This document shows, piece after piece, positions 62,450-64,000 of a DNA stretch of 64,000 bases. Under the pieces are notes generated by a model. That model did not search any database. It worked only from the letters and a program-made list of their open reading frames with translations, and was not told the DNA's origin. Positions within the stretch are counted from its first letter, which is position 1; the number at the start of each line of letters is the position of its first letter. The translations under genes were made by a program, and so were the position numbers. This stretch comes from Halapricum hydrolyticum (lineage in GTDB: Archaea; Halobacteriota; Halobacteria; Halobacteriales; Haloarculaceae), in the NCBI GenBank assembly GCA_025517565.1, contig JAOPKD010000008.1, forward strand, positions 62,001 to 126,000. The letters are read 5' to 3'.

Positions 62450-62500
62450 CCGACTTCGGCCTTGTAAAGGCCGCGTCATAACCAACTAGACCACGGACCC
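62427..62500 (-). tRNA. tRNA-Val (anticodon UAC)
   Basis: A 74-base cloverleaf on the minus strand. Acceptor GGGTCCG pairs with CGGGCCC (one G-U), the anticodon stem CGGCC/GGCCG carries loop TTTACAA with anticodon TAC, and the T-arm is GGCGG-TTCAAAT-CCGCC. The discriminator base is A and CCA is not encoded. The D-arm reads GTCTAGTTGGTTATGAC. It reads GUA (and probably other GUN) codons. Confidence 0.93.
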
Positions 62501-62583
62501 GCATCTCGGGCTTGACGGGGGACGTGAATAACGCTTTCTCTCTGGACCGACGACCTTACCCTCCCACCGCCCCTCGAATCTGT

Positions 62584-63120
62584 ATGGACTGGCCCGACCG
62601 TGACCGACTCGTCACCTTCGTCATCGTCGGGCTTGTCGTCCTCGCGGTCGGAGTCTGGGCGTTGCACCCGACCGGGCCGCTCGGTGGACTCTTGCACCCG
62701 CTCGACTACGAGGAGACGACGATCGCGCTGACCGATGAAAACGGGACCGAGCTGGCGACTGTCGACGTCCGGGTCGCCGACAGCGAACGCGAACACTACG
62801 TCGGATTGAGCGAAACCGATTCGCTGGCCGACGGCGAGGGTATGCTGTTCGTCTTCTCGGAGTCACAGCACCGGGAGTTCGTCATGCGTGGGATGGACTT
62901 CCCGCTCGACATCGTCTTCGCCGCACCCGACGGCACGATCACGACGATCCATCACGCACCCGTCCCCGAACAGACGCCCGGGGACGATCTGCGACGATAT
63001 TCCGGCACCGGTAAGTACGTCCTTGAGGTACCGCGTGGCTTCACCAACGCGACCGGCGTCGAGGTGGGGGATTGCCTCGTCGTGCCGGACGGGAGCGAAG
63101 GGACGTCGTGTCCGGAATGA
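62584..63120 (+). CDS. DUF192 family protein with N-terminal membrane anchor
   Basis: A 178-residue protein. One hydrophobic helix (residues 9-31) is followed by an extracellular DUF192 domain: VADSEREHYVGLSETDSLAD, GMLFVFSESQHREFVMRGMDFPLDIVF and GKYVLEVPRGFTNATGV are typical. DUF192 function is not established. The ATG at 62584 starts just before the anchor helix. Nothing suggests an operon with its neighbours. Confidence 0.88.
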   Translation: MDWPDRDRLVTFVIVGLVVLAVGVWALHPTGPLGGLLHPLDYEETTIALTDENGTELATVDVRVADSEREHYVGLSETDSLADGEGMLFVFSESQHREFVMRGMDFPLDIVFAAPDGTITTIHHAPVPEQTPGDDLRRYSGTGKYVLEVPRGFTNATGVEVGDCLVVPDGSEGTSCPE

Positions 63121-63177
63121 CGCAGACTACTGTTGCGTCGTGGAACCGTCGTATCAGGTGTGATAACTGCGGAGTCA

Positions 63178-63186
63178 CGTTTAATC
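63178..63186 (+). promoter_or_regulatory. TATA-like box of the transducer gene
   Basis: CGTTTAATC lies about 28-30 bases upstream of the start codon at 63212, the right distance for a leaderless haloarchaeal transcript. Confidence 0.5.
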
Positions 63187-63211
63187 AGTCGGGCCGCGCG
63201 AGTATCGATAT

Positions 63212-64000
63212 ATGGCTTCAGATGGCGGTCTCGACGACGGATTCGGAACGGGCGATATCGAGGCGGCGGATCTTGGGGGCGCGATCGACGAGTTGCTCCG
63301 CGCGTCCGAGAACGTCTCTCAGAGTTCCCAGCAGATCAGCGACCTCGCACAGGACCAGTCGGACAACATGCGCGAGGTCGCCGGCGAGGTGTCGAACCTC
63401 AGCGCGACCGTCGAGGAGGTCGCCTCGAGCGCCAACGAGGTGAAATCGATCAGCGAGCAGGCTCGACAACTCGCGGACGACGGCCGGAACGTCGCTGACG
63501 ATGCGATCGACGCGATGGAAGCCGTTGACGAGGCGAACGAGGACGTCAGCAAAGACGTCACGCAACTTCGCGATCGCATCGACGAGATCGACGAGATCGT
63601 CGAGGTGATCAACGACATCGCAGACCAGACGAACATGCTGGCGCTGAACGCCTCGATCGAGGCCGCCCGCGCTGGCGAGGCGGGTGAAGGGTTCGCCGTC
63701 GTCGCCGACGAAGTGAAGTCGTTGGCCGAGGAGTCCCAGCAGAACGCTGCCGAGATCGAGGCGATGGTCGCGGACATCAAAACCGAAACCGAGAGTACCG
63801 TCGAATCTATCCAGGAAGCCAACGACCAGGTCGAATCGGGGATCGATCAGGTCGAGGAAGCCGTCGAGATCCTCCGGAAGATCGACCAGGCAGTCAGCGA
63901 AGCCGCGCAGGGTGCCGAAGAAGTCGCCGAAGCCACTGACGACCAGGCCGCCTCGACCGAAGAGGTCGCGAGCATGGTCGATGAAACTGCCGAATCCGCC
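63212..64000 (+). CDS. Soluble methyl-accepting chemotaxis transducer, N-terminal 263 residues (cut by window end)
   Basis: A protein with no signal or membrane helix. Residues 1-about 25 are acidic. From about residue 30 it is a long helical signalling domain with the conserved hairpin tip EVINDIADQTNMLALNASIE followed by AARAGEAGEGFAVVADEV near residues 130-168, where CheA and CheW bind. There is almost no sensor domain before the hairpin, so either sensing is by a C-terminal domain beyond the window or it acts as a shortened transducer. The start is ATG at 63212, with a TATA-like box 25-30 bases upstream. Confidence 0.9.
   Translation, partial: MASDGGLDDGFGTGDIEAADLGGAIDELLRASENVSQSSQQISDLAQDQSDNMREVAGEVSNLSATVEEVASSANEVKSISEQARQLADDGRNVADDAIDAMEAVDEANEDVSKDVTQLRDRIDEIDEIVEVINDIADQTNMLALNASIEAARAGEAGEGFAVVADEVKSLAEESQQNAAEIEAMVADIKTETESTVESIQEANDQVESGIDQVEEAVEILRKIDQAVSEAAQGAEEVAEATDDQAASTEEVASMVDETAESA

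Overview
The window is a piece of a haloarchaeal chromosome. The reasons are high GC with an acidic, halo-adapted proteome, several HTH_10 (Bat/DmsR-type) regulators, archaeal Rad50-Mre11, a proteasome-activating nucleotidase, ribosomal protein S8e, a PilB/TadC-type pilus assembly locus, twin-arginine export of redox enzymes, and AT-rich TATA-like elements in front of many genes. The suite of sulfur-respiration genes would suit an anaerobically competent member such as Halapricum or Halorhabdus, but genus is an inference I cannot confirm from sequence alone.

Layout. 1-4 kb: end of a site-2 protease, thiL, a flippase-like membrane protein, two unknown membrane proteins and two small proteins. 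4.2-18.7 kb: the main accessory block, two convergent molybdoenzyme operons. The left one (plus strand) has a cysteine-rich HTH_10 regulator, a 73-residue stand-alone domain, a thiosulfate/polysulfide-reductase-like catalytic subunit, a four-cluster ferredoxin, a tiny membrane protein, a b-type cytochrome and a TorD chaperone. The right one (minus strand) is ttrB-ttrC-ttrA-torD, tetrathionate-reductase-like, with a divergent PAS-GAF-HTH_10 sensor-regulator. Together they could take tetrathionate to thiosulfate and on to sulfide. 18.7-28 kb: an acidic unknown protein, a 33-bp tandem repeat, aconitase, a dCTP deaminase/dUTPase, and a pilin-like protein with its TadC/PilB machinery. 28-43 kb: mostly housekeeping genes: methylglyoxal synthase, a glycosyltransferase-flippase fusion, a PAPS-reductase-like protein, rad50/mre11, PAN, a DUF2240 protein, S8e, gcvH/gcvT and a beta-oxidation fusion enzyme.

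43.2-53.1 kb is more plastic. It holds an IS6-family element with intact ends and target duplication, a truncated osmoprotectant-binding lipoprotein, a histidine kinase and mutY. These are followed by an unusual block: a seven-repeat FG-GAP propeller, a large FAD-linked oxidase, a 64-residue protein and a 680-residue tail-fibre-like repeat protein. 53-57.9 kb: an MFS transporter, a second cysteine-rich HTH_10 regulator, a DsrE-like protein, an FMN reductase, an EpsC-type serine acetyltransferase and a DoxX protein. 57.9-64 kb: a Yip1-like protein, an S1/OB/DHH protein with a degenerate active site, two haloarchaeal membrane proteins, tRNA-Val(UAC) with a duplicated 3' end beside it, a DUF192 protein, and the start of a soluble methyl-accepting transducer cut by the window edge.

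The sulfur theme recurs: the two reductase operons, the DsrE-like protein, serine acetyltransferase and the PAPS-reductase-like protein fit an organism that respires and assimilates sulfur compounds. No CRISPR array or rRNA was seen.
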